Assembly: GCF_002553505.1 (NCBI RefSeq)
Contig: NZ_PDCP01000048.1
Span: forward strand, 1 to 43,577
Direction of reading: 5' to 3'
Length of the DNA: 43,577 nucleotides
Source of the DNA: Mycolicibacterium agri
GTDB lineage: Bacteria > Actinomycetota > Actinomycetes > Mycobacteriales > Mycobacteriaceae
Part shown: positions 23,854-32,274 of the stretch, piece by piece
Position numbering within the stretch: the first letter of the stretch is position 1
How the letters are laid out: each line of letters opens with the position of its first letter
Made by a program: the position numbers and the translations under genes
Notes under the pieces: generated by a model
Seen by the model: only the letters and a program-made list of their open reading frames with translations
The model's database searches: none
Told to the model about the DNA's origin: nothing

Positions 23854-25422
23854 ATGAGCGACGACGCGATTCGCGACGACCATGCCGAGCTGCTGCGTCG
23901 GCGCGCCCTGACCGAGGACGCCGCCAGGCCCGACGCCGTCTCGCGCAGGCATGCGGCGAACGGGCGCACCGCGCGAGAGAACATCGACGACCTCGTCGAC
24001 CCGGGCTCGTTCGTCGAGTACGGCCGATTCACGATCGCTGCCCAGCGATTCCGCCGAGACCTCGACGACCTCATCGCGCGCACGCCCGCCGACGGACTGG
24101 TCGCGGGCACCGCGCGCATCAACGGCGCACTGTTCGGTCCCGCGCGCAGCGCTTGCGCGGTGCTGTCCTACGACTACACCGTGCTGGCGGGCACCCAGGG
24201 CTATCTCGGGCACCGCAAGAAGGACCGGCTATTCGACCTGATCGAGCGGATGCGGCTGCCGACGGTGTTCTTCGCCGAGGGCGGCGGCGGTCGGCCAGGC
24301 GATACCGATTTCCCGACGGTGTCGTCGCTGGAGACGCGCGCCTTCAAGCTGTGGGCGCAGCTGTCGGGTGTCGTGCCGCGGATTGCGATCGTCAAGGGGC
24401 GTTGTTTTGCGGGCAATGCCGTGATCGCCGGCGCGTCGGACCTGATCGTGGCCACGCAGGAAACGTCGATCGGCATGGGCGGGCCCGCGATGATCGCCGG
24501 CGGCGGGCTCGGCGACGTGCACCCCGATGAGGTCGGACCGATCTCGATGCAGGACGCGAACGGCGTCGTCGACGTAGTCGTTGCCGACGAGCCCGAGGCC
24601 GTCGCCGTCACAAAGCGGCTGTTGAGCTACTTCCAGGGTTCGACGCCGCCGGGCGAAGGCGGCGACCAAACCTCGTTGCGCACAATGATTCCCGAACGTG
24701 ACCGGCGCGCCTATGACGTCGGCCCCGTCATCAGAACGCTGGCCGACGACGATTCGGTGACAATACTGCGGCCGCGGTTCGCCCGCGAGATGGTCACTGC
24801 GTTCGCCCGCATCGAGGGGCGTGCTGTAGGCATCATCGCCAACGACACCCGATACATGGCGGGCGCGATCACCGCACCGGCCGCCGACAAGGCGGCGCGC
24901 TTCCTGCAACTGTGCGACTGCTACGGGATTCCCGTCGTCTCGTTGATCGACTGCCCTGGCTACATGGTCGGCCCGACGGCGGAGGCCGAAGCATTGGTGC
25001 GACGCGCATCACGGATGCTGGTCGCCGGCGCCGCCATGCGTGTGCCGCTGGTCGCCGTCATACTGCGGCGCGGCTATGGCCTTGGCGCACAGGCGATGAC
25101 CGGCGGCAGCCTGCACGAGCCCGTGCTGACCGTCGCGTGGCCTGGCGCACACCTCGGGCCGATGGGCCTCGAGGGCGCGGTGCGGCTCGGGCTGCGCAGG
25201 GAACTGGAAGCGATCGCCGACGAGAACGAGCGCGAGGAACGCGTGCGGCAGGCCACCGCCGCGGCGCAGGAAAACGCCAAGGCGCTCAACGCCGCCGCGT
25301 TGTTCGAGATCGACGACGTGATCGATCCCGCCGATACGCGACGCATCATCGCCGAGACGTTGACGACAGCGACCGCGCACGTCGACTGCGGGCCGTCAGG
25401 CCGCTTCGTCGACACGTGGTGA
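23854..25422 (+). CDS. Acyl-CoA carboxylase carboxyltransferase (beta) subunit
   Basis: 522 residues from the ATG at 23854 (an upstream in-frame TTG at 23836 is less likely). It has both crotonase-like halves of the AccD family. The N-half contains FVEYGRFTIAAQRFRRDLDDL, KKDRLFDLIERMRLPTVFFAEGGGGRPGD and FAGNAVIAGASDLIVATQETSIGMGGP. The C-half contains GRAVGIIANDTRYMAGAITAPAADKAARF, DCPGYMVG and RRGYGLGAQAMTGGS. Such enzymes transfer carboxyl from biotin to an acyl-CoA. No biotin-carrier alpha subunit lies nearby, so it must use one encoded elsewhere. It is divergent from the split MarR-like regulator, which may once have controlled it. Confidence 0.88.
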   Translation: MSDDAIRDDHAELLRRRALTEDAARPDAVSRRHAANGRTARENIDDLVDPGSFVEYGRFTIAAQRFRRDLDDLIARTPADGLVAGTARINGALFGPARSACAVLSYDYTVLAGTQGYLGHRKKDRLFDLIERMRLPTVFFAEGGGGRPGDTDFPTVSSLETRAFKLWAQLSGVVPRIAIVKGRCFAGNAVIAGASDLIVATQETSIGMGGPAMIAGGGLGDVHPDEVGPISMQDANGVVDVVVADEPEAVAVTKRLLSYFQGSTPPGEGGDQTSLRTMIPERDRRAYDVGPVIRTLADDDSVTILRPRFAREMVTAFARIEGRAVGIIANDTRYMAGAITAPAADKAARFLQLCDCYGIPVVSLIDCPGYMVGPTAEAEALVRRASRMLVAGAAMRVPLVAVILRRGYGLGAQAMTGGSLHEPVLTVAWPGAHLGPMGLEGAVRLGLRRELEAIADENEREERVRQATAAAQENAKALNAAALFEIDDVIDPADTRRIIAETLTTATAHVDCGPSGRFVDTW

Positions 25423-25430
25423 CGCCTTTA

Positions 25431-25468
25431 CCGCTCGCGAGGGAACCCGCGCGAGTACTCGCGAGCGG
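25431..25468 (+). terminator. Stem-loop terminator of the carboxyltransferase gene
   Basis: Eleven-base perfect arms CCGCTCGCGAG (25431-25441) and CTCGCGAGCGG (25458-25468), beginning 8 bp after the stop codon, with a 16-base loop and no U-tract. The remainder of the gap up to the eccA end (about 25469-25699) has no gene that I can support. Confidence 0.65.
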
Positions 25469-25655
25469 ACTTGCAAGGAAGAGGGGACGGTGCCGCCATA
25501 GCGCCTCTCGGCAAGTGGTCGCTCGAAGCGACGGTTCTGGGTGGGGCCCGGGGCATGCCCGGCACCGTCGGAAGGTTTAACGGGCATCATCGGCCCGCTA
25601 TTCCGACGCGCCCGCTGTTCCGGTTGCGAGCGTGCGTGTTGTAGGGGATTTACAC

Positions 25656-25678
25656 GGCGTGTCGCCTGCAGACACGCC
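25656..25678 (-). terminator. Stem-loop terminator of the ESX operon
   Basis: GGCGTGTC (25656-25663) and GACACGCC (25671-25678) are exact inverted arms with a 7-base loop, 22 bp past the eccA stop on the minus strand. It faces the terminator of the convergent gene. Position fits the end of the whole secretion operon. Confidence 0.6.
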
Positions 25679-25699
25679 CGCTCGCCGTTATGGGGGGAA

Positions 25700-27451
25700 T
25701 TAGTTGGTGGCCAGGGCCGCCGCGATTGCGCGGCGCATATCGTCGTCGTTGACCACCAGATCCGTATCGGGGGCCTGCGCCAGCAGTTGCGGCGGCGTGC
25801 TGCTCAACCGGCGGGCCCGCTCGTGCTTGCAGTGCACGATGACCTTGCGCGCGAAGCGGCCGTTGCCCGCAGTGTCCAGCGCGGTGCCCTGCTCGATCGG
25901 GGTGTCGCGCAGCCGCGCGGCCTCCGCGTGCAGCAGCGGCCATGCCGTCTCGGCGATCGCGATCTTCTCCTTGCGTGCGATCAACTGGCCGATCTCGACG
26001 ATCTCGTCGGGGGTGTAGCTGGTGAACGTCAGCGTCAGGTGAAAGCGCGACGCCAGCCCCGGGTTGGCCTGCATGAAGCGGCGCATCTCCTTCGGATAGC
26101 CCGCCACGATGACCACCAGCCGGTCGCGGTAATCCTCCATGTACTTCAGAAGCGTGTTGATCGCGTCCTTGCCGAACGAGTGCCCTTCGTGCTCGGGTGC
26201 CAACCGATAGGCCTCGTCGATGAAAAGCACGCCGCCGAGCGCTGATTCGCAGACTTCCTTCATGCGCGCCGCGGTCTGCGAGATGTAGCCGACAACCAGA
26301 TCTTCCTCGGTGACCTCGACGACGGAGGGGCGCTCGATCTTGCCGAGGCCGAACAGGAACTCCGCGGCGATACGGGCGAACGACGTCTTCGCGGTGCCCG
26401 GCGGGCCCTCCAGCACCATGTGGTTCTCGTTGGTCATCGACGTCTCTTCGCCGCGCGCGGCGAGAATCTGGTCGATTTGAATCTCGGTGCGCCACACCGT
26501 GATCTGCTCCTTAGGCCCGGAAAGGCCGATGAGTTCGTCGAGCTTGCGCTGCGCCTCGGCCAGCACCGCGTCCTTCTGCTCCTCCAACGCCGCGGCGGCG
26601 CGCTGCTCCCTGGAGGTCTCGGTGCTCGGATCCCACGGATCGGTGCGGGTGGCGATGGTCTCGGCGTCGGTGACGATCAGCCGGTAGCCCGGATTGCCCA
26701 GCGCCTGCGCCGCGGCCTCCAGCAACACACCGTTGTTGGTGGCCTGCTCGAACGACGCCCGCGCCGCCTCTTCCTGGCCGAGCTCGCGCAGGCACCAGCC
26801 CTTCGTCAGCGCCGCGTCGGCGGCGATGTACTGATTCTTCGTCTTGACCGTGCTGGCGCGGTCCAGCGCGGTCTGGAACTGCCCGATGCTGGCGGCGGCC
26901 GCCGCGGCCAGCGTGTCGACGGCTGCGGTCAGGTCGTCGACGACGTGAGTGGCATGCGCGGGAGGCGATTTCGCGGTGAGCCGCAACACATCCGGCCACC
27001 GCTGCGCCAAATGGTAGGTGGCCGCAGCGATGAACTGCGTCCACTGCGCGGCCATGGCGTCGCCCGACACGATCGGGTCCTCGAGCACGTCGACGGCCTC
27101 GGCGAACCGACGCTCGGAGATCAGCGCGGTCGCATACGCCAGCGCGATCGTCGCGCGCGACCACACCGGCATCGTGACGTACAGCGGGGCGTCGACGCGG
27201 GCGTGCAGATCGCCGTCGACCAAACCGATGCGGCGGGTCTCTCGATACAGCGATCGCGAATTTCGGTGCGCCGCTTCGAGCACATCGATCGCGTGATCAC
27301 CGCACGCGATCCGGCCCAGCCACGCGTCCGACATCGTCGGCTGCGCGGACGTGATCGCGACGAAACCCGCCAATGCGGTGCGGGTGTCCCCAGCCCTGAA
27401 GCTGTCCGTCGCGGCGTCGAACGCGCGGCGCTGGTCGGTTGCGGTGGTCAA
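25700..27451 (-). CDS. eccA: ESX AAA+ ATPase EccA (ESX-2-type)
   Basis: 583 residues from a TTG with AGGAGACAGG just before it; this start follows the eccE stop by 16 bp. The N-terminal half is a helical TPR-like domain (about 1-280). The C-terminal CbxX-type AAA+ domain has Walker A GPPGTAKT (349-356), Walker B VLFIDEAY (about 408-415) and an arginine-finger region NPGLASRFHLTLTF. EccA is a cytosolic hexameric ATPase thought to free EspG from PE/PPE substrates. It is the last gene of the operon, as eccA2 is in M. tuberculosis. Confidence 0.95.
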   Translation of the reverse strand: MTTATDQRRAFDAATDSFRAGDTRTALAGFVAITSAQPTMSDAWLGRIACGDHAIDVLEAAHRNSRSLYRETRRIGLVDGDLHARVDAPLYVTMPVWSRATIALAYATALISERRFAEAVDVLEDPIVSGDAMAAQWTQFIAAATYHLAQRWPDVLRLTAKSPPAHATHVVDDLTAAVDTLAAAAAASIGQFQTALDRASTVKTKNQYIAADAALTKGWCLRELGQEEAARASFEQATNNGVLLEAAAQALGNPGYRLIVTDAETIATRTDPWDPSTETSREQRAAAALEEQKDAVLAEAQRKLDELIGLSGPKEQITVWRTEIQIDQILAARGEETSMTNENHMVLEGPPGTAKTSFARIAAEFLFGLGKIERPSVVEVTEEDLVVGYISQTAARMKEVCESALGGVLFIDEAYRLAPEHEGHSFGKDAINTLLKYMEDYRDRLVVIVAGYPKEMRRFMQANPGLASRFHLTLTFTSYTPDEIVEIGQLIARKEKIAIAETAWPLLHAEAARLRDTPIEQGTALDTAGNGRFARKVIVHCKHERARRLSSTPPQLLAQAPDTDLVVNDDDMRRAIAAALATN

Positions 27452-27467
27452 CCTGTCTCCTGTCTCC

Positions 27468-29111
27468 TTACGCGATCTGGCCCGCCGCCCCCAGGAACGG
27501 CTGCTCGGCCTTGAACGTAGCGATCTGTACGTCGGTCGTGAACGCCGCCGTGGCGATCCGGACCGTCGACGGCGAGATCTGAGTGAACGACATATCGGGC
27601 GTCGGCGCGTCCCCGGTATCGCCGATCGTCACCACCGTCGACGCCAATCCGGCCGGCGGCGGCCCGCCGACGCGGTCGCTGACGATGATCGACGGCACGA
27701 ACTCCGGGGGATGCCTGCGGTCGACCACCGCGATCAACGGCTGCTCCAGTTGGCGCCAGCGCGCCGGCTTGTCGGTGTAGATCGCGATGCGTTCGCCGAC
27801 CGCCGCCGCGCGTACCAACAGTTGGCAGGCATACGACATCCCGGTATGCAGCGCGATCCGGGTGGCCTGGTCGGGATCGGTCAGCGACAGCAGCAACAGG
27901 TCGCCGCGCTGTGTCGTGCCGATCAGCACACCCGACGAGCCGACCGGCACCTCCAGCGGCGCGGCGTCCAACGGCCGGGCCGGCATCGCGTCGAAGCGGC
28001 GTGGCAGCGGCGCCGAACGCGTCGCCGCCGGGCCCTGGTAACCGGGCAGCGGATTGAGGTACAGCGTCGGCGGCCGGGTCGGCGCCTGCGGGTCGTTCAC
28101 CCGCACCAGCGCCGACACCCACGTCCGGCCATCGGTCGGGCTGCGCTTCTTGAACAGCGAAATCGTCTGCACCACAGCGTCGGACCGCAACGCCCACATC
28201 TGGTTGAGCGTGTTGGTGGTGATGTCCTCCGGCGAGAAGTAGTACGACGTGAGGTAGCCCGGATGGGCCTCGATCGACTTCCATGACTCGGTGGGCGCCA
28301 GCGGCTTCGGGGTTCGCGGAATACCGGCGGGGACGTCGTCGACGGGAGCATCGTCCGGCACCTCCGCGAGGCCGCCGCTCAATTCGGCCAGCGCGGCGTC
28401 GAGTTCCTTGGCGGTCAGCGCATTCGCCCGCACACCACGCTGCAGCAAGGCGTTGACGATCCGCTCCGTCGCCGCCGCGGCCGCAGCACCCACTGTCGAC
28501 CGGTAAACCAGTCCCGCAACGGATTTCGCGATATCGAGCCGGATGATCATATAGGTGCGGCGCTGACCGGCTGCGGGACGGTCGGCCAGCAGGGTGGAAT
28601 ACAGCGGCGGGTAGCCGGTGCCGCGGCGCACCCGCAGGCCGCTGGACACGATGTCGATGCCGGCCAGCCGGATGCCGCCGGGTTGGTCCAGCAGCTCGGT
28701 CACCGCGTCCAGCGGCAACCGATTGGGCGTCAGCGCGGTCGCCGAACCCGTCAGCAGCGTCGGCGAATACGCCTGTCCGGTGACCTCGACCATCGTGATG
28801 GCCTCGCCGTCGAACCGGTCCGACACCCGTACCCCGTACAGCGCCGCGCCGTGGGGGATGTCGACCGCCGCACCGGCGGAACCCGTGCGGCGCCTGCGTC
28901 GCCGCCAGCGGAACCGGTCGACCAGCCAACGAATCGCGTTGCGCCGGTAGATCGTCAGCATCAGCGCGAGGGCTGCGACCACGCCCACCGCCACCGTCGG
29001 CCACCACGACATGCGGCCGGGCGGGAAGATCAGCAGCGCGGCCAGCACCGCGACCTCGACGCCCACCACGGCGGGAATCGTCGCGTTGACCCCGACGGTG
29101 CGCGCCTTCAC
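27468..29111 (-). CDS. eccE: ESX membrane component EccE
   Basis: 547 residues from a GTG with GAAGGAGG 5 bases upstream, overlapping the mycP stop (GTGA). Two N-terminal membrane helices (PAVVGVEVAVLAALLIF and WWPTVAVGVVAALALMLTIY) are followed by a basic RWRRRRRR stretch and a long cytoplasmic domain with YKFDGEA-like segments (RVSDRFDGEAITMVEVTG) typical of EccE. EccE sits at the periphery of the EccB/C/D channel. The length matches EccE2 (about 540) rather than the shorter EccE1 or EccE3. Confidence 0.9.
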   Translation of the reverse strand: MKARTVGVNATIPAVVGVEVAVLAALLIFPPGRMSWWPTVAVGVVAALALMLTIYRRNAIRWLVDRFRWRRRRRRTGSAGAAVDIPHGAALYGVRVSDRFDGEAITMVEVTGQAYSPTLLTGSATALTPNRLPLDAVTELLDQPGGIRLAGIDIVSSGLRVRRGTGYPPLYSTLLADRPAAGQRRTYMIIRLDIAKSVAGLVYRSTVGAAAAAATERIVNALLQRGVRANALTAKELDAALAELSGGLAEVPDDAPVDDVPAGIPRTPKPLAPTESWKSIEAHPGYLTSYYFSPEDITTNTLNQMWALRSDAVVQTISLFKKRSPTDGRTWVSALVRVNDPQAPTRPPTLYLNPLPGYQGPAATRSAPLPRRFDAMPARPLDAAPLEVPVGSSGVLIGTTQRGDLLLLSLTDPDQATRIALHTGMSYACQLLVRAAAVGERIAIYTDKPARWRQLEQPLIAVVDRRHPPEFVPSIIVSDRVGGPPPAGLASTVVTIGDTGDAPTPDMSFTQISPSTVRIATAAFTTDVQIATFKAEQPFLGAAGQIA

Positions 29112-30751
29112 GGTCGCCTCCTTCGGATCGCCGCGGTCGCCGCCACCGCACCCGCCAGCGCCACCACAACGGCCGCGCCGATCAGCGCGGTGTTGCGCGG
29201 ACGCAAGTCCGGTGGCGGGGGCGGCTCGGGCACGTGCAGCAGCGTCGTCAGATGCTCGGGCGGCAGCCGATCGCCCGGCGGCACATCGAATGTCAGCGCG
29301 GCGACCGGGTCGACGACGCCGTAGCCCACCTTGTTGTCGACGCCGCGCGGCGGGTTGTGCGCGGTCTCGGTGATACGCCGGATCACCTGGTGCGCGGACA
29401 ACTCCGGGTATTTGGCACGCACCAGGGCGGCCACCCCGGACACGTAGGCGGTGGCAAAGCTGGTGCCCGACAACGGAACCGCCTTGCCCGGCTCGCGACC
29501 GGGAAGCGCGTTGATCGGTGCGCCGTTCACGCTGGACAGGCCCATCACCTCGAGGCCGGGCGCTGCGACGCCCACCCACGGTCCCGCGATGCTCTGCGGC
29601 AGCGGCTGCCCGTCGGGCGACACCGCCCCGACCGCGAGGACGTAGTCCGAATACCACGCGGGCGTCACGATGGTGGACACGTCCTGCCAGTCGCGCGGGT
29701 CGTCGGGCCGCAACGGGTTGAACACCGGGTTCTGCCCGCAGGCGGACTCTTCACCCTCGTTGCCCGCCGCGGCCACCACCACGATGTCCTTGTCGACGGC
29801 GGCGTAGCGGATCGCCGCACCCAGCGCGGCCTGGTCGATGGGCTGCGCGGCGTTGATGCACGCCGTCACCGAAATGTTCATCACCTTGACGCCGAGGTTC
29901 GCCAGGTGCACAACAGCGCGGGCCAAGGTCGCGATATCGCCTGCCTTGCGGCGGATTTCGTCGTTGTCGCCTGGCTGCGGCCGGGCCGGACCGAACGCCG
30001 ACGACGACTGCCGCACCGAGATCAGCGACGCGTCGGGCGCGACGCCGACGATGCCGTCGGGCGTGCCGGGCGGGGGCGGCGGCACGGGCGCCACCTCTCC
30101 ATCGCCTGGCCCGGCGGCAGGCGCTACGGGTTCCTCGGGTGGCGGTGGTTCGGGCGGCGGTGGCGGTGGCGCGGTGACCGTCACCGTGCTCGGTTTCGGC
30201 GGCGGCGGTGGCGGTGTGGTGGGAAACGGCGATGCGGGCACGCCGGGCGGCGGTGGCGGCGCCGCGACACCTGGCGGCATCGGCGGCGGCTTGGCGGCCG
30301 GGTCGGACGGCTGCGCGGCGATGATCGACGCCACGACGGTCCCGTGCGAATCGCAGTCGAACAGGCCGCCGTTCGCGTCGCCCATCACGTAGTCGCCGCC
30401 GGCGTAGAGCGCGGGGAAGCGGGGATTGGGCGTGACGCCGGTGTCGATGAGGCCGACCGTCACGCCCGCGCCGGTGGAGTATTTCCACGCCCTGCTGACG
30501 TCGAGCATGACGTTGCCCGGCGCCGGTTGCGTCACGTCGGGGTTGGCCACGGTGACCGGGTCGGCGCAGGTGTTCTGCTGCTTCATCTCCTGGTCCGGCC
30601 CGGGAGTGTCGTCCGGCGGCAGCGCGGCGGGGTCGACGCCGGGAGGTTGGATGGCGACCGCGGCCCCCGGCAGCATCACGTTGACGCCGAACAGCAGGAC
30701 GGCCGCCGCCGCCGCAGATGTGGTCCGCGCCCCGCGCGTCAGCCGCGACAT
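29108..30751 (-). CDS. mycP: Mycosin serine protease with long proline-rich insert (MycP2-type)
   Basis: 547 residues. The ATG overlaps the eccD stop as TGATG. A signal peptide (AAAAAVLLFGVNVMLPGAAVA) leads to the N-terminal extension, then the subtilisin triad: Asp103 (LIDTGV), His136 (DSHGTVVASI) and Ser431 (SGTSFATAYVSG), with oxyanion Asn331 (AAAGNEG). A C-terminal membrane helix (LIGAAVVVALAGAVAATAAI) anchors it in the inner membrane facing the periplasm. Residues about 148-232 form an 85-residue insert that is mostly proline, absent from short mycosins; MycP2 is, as I recall, similarly long. Mycosins stabilise the ESX channel as well as cleaving substrates. All catalytic residues are present. 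Confidence 0.95.
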   Translation of the reverse strand: MSRLTRGARTTSAAAAAVLLFGVNVMLPGAAVAIQPPGVDPAALPPDDTPGPDQEMKQQNTCADPVTVANPDVTQPAPGNVMLDVSRAWKYSTGAGVTVGLIDTGVTPNPRFPALYAGGDYVMGDANGGLFDCDSHGTVVASIIAAQPSDPAAKPPPMPPGVAAPPPPPGVPASPFPTTPPPPPPKPSTVTVTAPPPPPPEPPPPEEPVAPAAGPGDGEVAPVPPPPPGTPDGIVGVAPDASLISVRQSSSAFGPARPQPGDNDEIRRKAGDIATLARAVVHLANLGVKVMNISVTACINAAQPIDQAALGAAIRYAAVDKDIVVVAAAGNEGEESACGQNPVFNPLRPDDPRDWQDVSTIVTPAWYSDYVLAVGAVSPDGQPLPQSIAGPWVGVAAPGLEVMGLSSVNGAPINALPGREPGKAVPLSGTSFATAYVSGVAALVRAKYPELSAHQVIRRITETAHNPPRGVDNKVGYGVVDPVAALTFDVPPGDRLPPEHLTTLLHVPEPPPPPDLRPRNTALIGAAVVVALAGAVAATAAIRRRRP

Positions 30752-32274
30752 CAGTGGTAGCGGACGTATGCGAGGATGCCGAGCGCCCACGCGGCGAACG
30801 GAATCACCAAGGCCAACAGGATGTATTCGGTGTACTCGACGACTTTGCGGACCGGCGGCGAGAACACCCGCGGCGGAACGATGGTGGCCGCGAGCAGTCC
30901 GAGCAGTGCGATGCCGACGGCGATGCCACCGGTGATCAACGCGGAGGCGGTGTCGGTCGCTGGGGCGTGCAAGCCGTATTTGGCGGCGGCGCCGATCATC
31001 CCGGCGACGGCCGTGCCGACCAGGATGATCGCGTGGCGTCGATCGCGAAATGCTCTGGCGCGCAATATGAGTATGGCGGCGACGGCGCCGAGCACCACCA
31101 GCTGCGCCCACTCGCGCTCGCCGTCGGGGCTGACAGCCACCCAGGACGCGGGTATCGCGACGGCGGCGACGCCGAGCAGCACACCGGTCAGCACGGTGTT
31201 GGACTTGCGCGCCGCGGCGGCGACCTGTTCACCGGTCAGCGTGACGTCCGACGGCGGGCCGTCCTCGACCGGCGACACGGTGTCCTCGGGTTGGCCCGGC
31301 GCACGGGCGAAGATGTCGCGGCCGGTGATGGAACCGAACGTCTGCCGCGGCACGTTCGCCATCCGCAGCGCCACCGCGGGGGCCGCGGAGACGGCGACCA
31401 GCACGCCGATCAACACGGCCACCGCGACGCGCGGCCCTGGCACGTCCCAGAACATGCGGACCAGCGCGACCGCGGCCGCGCCGAAGCCCGCGCTGATGAT
31501 GGCAGCCGCGGCCGACCAGTAGCGGCCGGTGAAGCGCACCATCAGCCACGCCCCCGCCAGCGCGGTGGCCGCGGCCAGGAACGCGTGCGGCGCTCCCGGC
31601 GAACCGCCCGGCGGAACGGTGGCGGCAGCCAGCACGGCGGCGGCCAACGCAGCCCACGCCGCGCCCTCGGTGATGACGCGACCCGCGCGCAGACGTGCGC
31701 CGACCGCGACGGTTCCGATCAAACAGATTGCGGTGGCGGCGAACAGGATCGGTACCAGCAGCGCGCTCTCGTGGGCCCAGCGCAGCCGCCACAGCAGCAT
31801 GCCCGCCACGCCGAGCGCACCGCCGATGATCACCGCGGCGACCGCCAGCGCGGTTTCGGCGGTCACCCTGACGAAGTGCTCGGAGGCGTACTGCGCCAGC
31901 GCGGTCGAGACGTTTTCGACCACTGGGCCGTAGCGTTCGGCCTTACCCACGGGCACCAGCGCCAGCACGTCGCCGTCGACGATGTTGTGACCGGACAGCG
32001 AGACGTCGGCCGCCAACGCCGTCATGCCCGCTGCGCGCGCGAATTCATAAGGTACCGAGGGTAATTCGGGAGCACCGCGACCGCGTAGCACTTTGTTGAT
32101 CGCGGTGACGGTCGGGTCGACCAACGTGTTCAGCGGCACCGCGGCGGGCAACACGAGATCGATCTGGTGGGATTCGCCGGCAAGGATCGACACCCGGCAC
32201 GACGGTGGCACCTCGACCGGAGTCGCGGTGCGGGTGGTCGGCGCGGCGGGGGCCGGTTCGCGGACGGTCGTCAC
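30751..32274 (-). CDS. eccD: ESX channel component EccD
   Basis: 507 residues from a GTG overlapping the upstream stop (GTGA). It has an N-terminal ubiquitin-like domain (about 20-110: CRVSILAGESHQIDLVLPAAVPLNTLV ... NIVDGDVLALVP), then about eleven membrane helices to the C-terminus, the standard EccD design. EccD dimers form the large membrane vestibule of the type VII secretion complex. The order ATPase-eccD-mycP-eccE-eccA is that of ESX-2. The very hydrophobic Ala/Val/Gly-rich helices explain the long antisense open frames here. Confidence 0.94.
   Translation of the reverse strand: MTTVREPAPAAPTTRTATPVEVPPSCRVSILAGESHQIDLVLPAAVPLNTLVDPTVTAINKVLRGRGAPELPSVPYEFARAAGMTALAADVSLSGHNIVDGDVLALVPVGKAERYGPVVENVSTALAQYASEHFVRVTAETALAVAAVIIGGALGVAGMLLWRLRWAHESALLVPILFAATAICLIGTVAVGARLRAGRVITEGAAWAALAAAVLAAATVPPGGSPGAPHAFLAAATALAGAWLMVRFTGRYWSAAAAIISAGFGAAAVALVRMFWDVPGPRVAVAVLIGVLVAVSAAPAVALRMANVPRQTFGSITGRDIFARAPGQPEDTVSPVEDGPPSDVTLTGEQVAAAARKSNTVLTGVLLGVAAVAIPASWVAVSPDGEREWAQLVVLGAVAAILILRARAFRDRRHAIILVGTAVAGMIGAAAKYGLHAPATDTASALITGGIAVGIALLGLLAATIVPPRVFSPPVRKVVEYTEYILLALVIPFAAWALGILAYVRYH

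Noticed and set aside
30751..32274. ESX-1 or ESX-4 identity for the secretion locus
   Set aside because: PE, PPE and espG are present, which excludes ESX-4. The EsxC-like turn without WXG, the mycosin length and the ATPase-eccD-mycP-eccE-eccA order fit ESX-2 better than ESX-1.
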